Below are positions 14,529 to 15,704 of a DNA stretch of 15,704 bases, one piece after another. Source of the DNA: JBFWQM01 sp050249455 (GTDB lineage Bacteria; Pseudomonadota; Alphaproteobacteria; MPNO01; VGEU01); the NCBI GenBank assembly GCA_050249455.1, contig JBFWQM010000121.1, forward strand, positions 1-15,704, read 5' to 3'. Below the pieces are notes generated by a model. The model had not been told where the DNA came from and did no database searches. It saw only the letters and a list, made by a program, of their open reading frames with translations. The position numbers and the translations under genes were made by a program. Within the stretch, counting starts at the first letter, position 1; each line of letters begins with the position of its first letter.

Positions 14529-15704
14529 TGGGCGGCCACGCGACCGAACGGCTGATCATCGCCGTCATCCTGCTGGCGGCGATCGCGGCGCCGATCGCCG
14601 GGCCGTACTACCTGACGTTCTCGTTCACGATGCTGCTGGCCTATATCGTGGCGCAGAGCTGGGACTGGCTGCACGGCGAGACCGGCTACGTCAACCTGGG
14701 CCACTACATCTTCTTCGGACTCGGCGCCTACGCCTTCAGCCTGGGCTACATCAACGGCCTGCCGGTCGTGCTGTGCTTCGTGGCAGCGGCCGCGTTCACC
14801 GCCGCCGTCGGCGCGCTCCTCAGCTTCCCGCTGTTCCGGCTGCGCGGCGACTACTTCGCGTTCGCCACCCTGGCGCTCCTGCCGCTGTTCGACCTGATGG
14901 CGGCCAACCTGGTGTCGATCACCAAGGGCACCGACGGCATCCCGCTGCCGCCGTCGGGCGCGGTCGTGATGGGCTTCGACGTCAAGGTGTTCTCCTACTA
15001 CGTGGCGCTGATCGTGTGCGTCGCCTGCTTCGTCGGCACGATCTGGCTGACGCGCTCGAAGTTCGGCTTCGCGCTGAAGGCGATCCGCAACGACGAGCAG
15101 GCGGCCGAGACCTGCGGCGTGCGCATCTTCCCGGCCAAGTTGAAGGTGATGGCGCTGGGCGCGATGGCGGCGGCGCTGGCCGGCGCGTGCTACCCATGGG
15201 CCTACCGCTACATCGACCCGGTCACGGTGTTCGGCCTCAACGTCGCGCTGATCCCGATCGCGATGGCGCTGCTGGGCGGCACCGGCCTCCTGCTCGGCGC
15301 GCTGATCGGCACCCTGCTGCTGGGCACCGCGCAGCAGCTCCTGCTGGTGCAGATGAGCATGCTGCAGACCACGATGGTCGGCCTGCTGATCCTCGTGATC
15401 GGCCGCTACATGCCCGGCGGGCTGCTGCGCGCCAGGGTCGTGCGGGCCCTGCCCGGCATCGGCTCGCTCGGCCGCGAGCACCACGAGCGCATCGGCGTGC
15501 GCGCGCCCGAGCGCAAGGGCGGCATCGAGGCATTGCCGCTGGCGCCCTACGCGCTGGACCGCAACGCGCCGCTGCTTGTGTGCGACGGCGTGACGATGGC
15601 GTTCGGCGGCAACGTCGCGGTCAACAACGTGTCGCTGGAGATCAAGCAGGGCGAGATCGTCGGGCTGATCGGCCCCAACGGGTCGGGCAAGACCACCCTG
15701 TTCA
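14528..15704 (+). CDS. LivM-LivG fusion: ABC permease and ATP-binding protein in one chain (3' end outside window)
   Basis: One uninterrupted frame runs from the ATG at 14528 to the window end (392 codons). Residues about 1-310 are a LivM-type permease, with GYVNLGHYIFFGLGAYAF (57-74), FRLRGDYFAFATLAL (about 104-118) and the ATPase-contact loop IRNDEQAAETCGVRI. A charged linker (about 311-345, with REHHERIGVRAPERKGG) leads into a LivG-type ATPase domain that opens LLVCDGVTMAFGG. Its Walker A GPNGSGKT is at 382-389. The signature and Walker B lie beyond the window. I checked the frame line by line and found no stop or shift at the junction. Permease-ATPase fusions of this class are known but less common than separate livM and livG genes. 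The start overlaps the stop of the LivH-type gene. Confidence 0.93.
   Translation, partial: MGGHATERLIIAVILLAAIAAPIAGPYYLTFSFTMLLAYIVAQSWDWLHGETGYVNLGHYIFFGLGAYAFSLGYINGLPVVLCFVAAAAFTAAVGALLSFPLFRLRGDYFAFATLALLPLFDLMAANLVSITKGTDGIPLPPSGAVVMGFDVKVFSYYVALIVCVACFVGTIWLTRSKFGFALKAIRNDEQAAETCGVRIFPAKLKVMALGAMAAALAGACYPWAYRYIDPVTVFGLNVALIPIAMALLGGTGLLLGALIGTLLLGTAQQLLLVQMSMLQTTMVGLLILVIGRYMPGGLLRARVVRALPGIGSLGREHHERIGVRAPERKGGIEALPLAPYALDRNAPLLVCDGVTMAFGGNVAVNNVSLEIKQGEIVGLIGPNGSGKTTLF

Noticed and set aside
14432..15484. 350-codon minus-strand frame antisense to the LivM part
   Set aside because: It is low-complexity and polar with no motif, while the plus strand carries conserved permease motifs.

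Overview
The window is a strongly GC-rich stretch of bacterial chromosome made up almost entirely of solute-uptake genes. High GC, TAXI-type TRAP, BMP-type and Liv-type importers side by side, and CTTGAC/CTATAT-like promoters fit a metabolically versatile alphaproteobacterium (Rhodospirillales or Hyphomicrobiales type). That placement is inferred from gene content, not from a marker gene. I see no phage, transposase, integrase, CRISPR array, tRNA or rRNA. Most long overlapping reading frames are antisense shadows of real genes, as expected at this GC.

Region 1 (1-3360) is a TRAP-TAXI uptake locus. A fused DctQ/DctM-type permease (167-2092, minus) is followed by a TAXI binding-protein gene cut by the left edge (1-119, minus). 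A second, paralogous TAXI binding protein (2349-3305, plus) is divergent from the permease across an unusually AT-rich 256-bp control region, and a strong hairpin follows it. Region 2 (3440-4600) is a lone luciferase-like flavin oxidoreductase (plus), followed by an inverted pair of REP-like repeats where it meets the next, convergent operon.

Region 3 (4610-9891) is a BMP-family ABC importer on the minus strand, transcribed ATPase, permease 1, permease 2, binding protein. It is divergent from gpt (xanthine-guanine phosphoribosyltransferase). Together they read as purine nucleobase or nucleoside uptake and salvage: the importer brings the base in and Gpt traps it as a nucleotide. gpt ends at a large perfect C-rich/G-rich inverted repeat shared with the convergent chemoreceptor gene.

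Region 4 (9994-15704) holds a methyl-accepting chemotaxis protein (minus) divergent from a branched-chain-amino-acid-type (Liv/HAAT) ABC operon: binding protein, LivH-type permease, then an in-frame LivM-LivG permease-ATPase fusion cut by the right edge just after its Walker A motif. A good sigma70-like promoter and a leader hairpin precede the Liv operon.

Nothing here is a clearly undescribed system. The points most worth a second look are the LivM-LivG fusion, the paired TAXI binding proteins around one permease with a repeat-rich control region, the REP-like doublet and the G-quadruplex-capable convergent palindrome.
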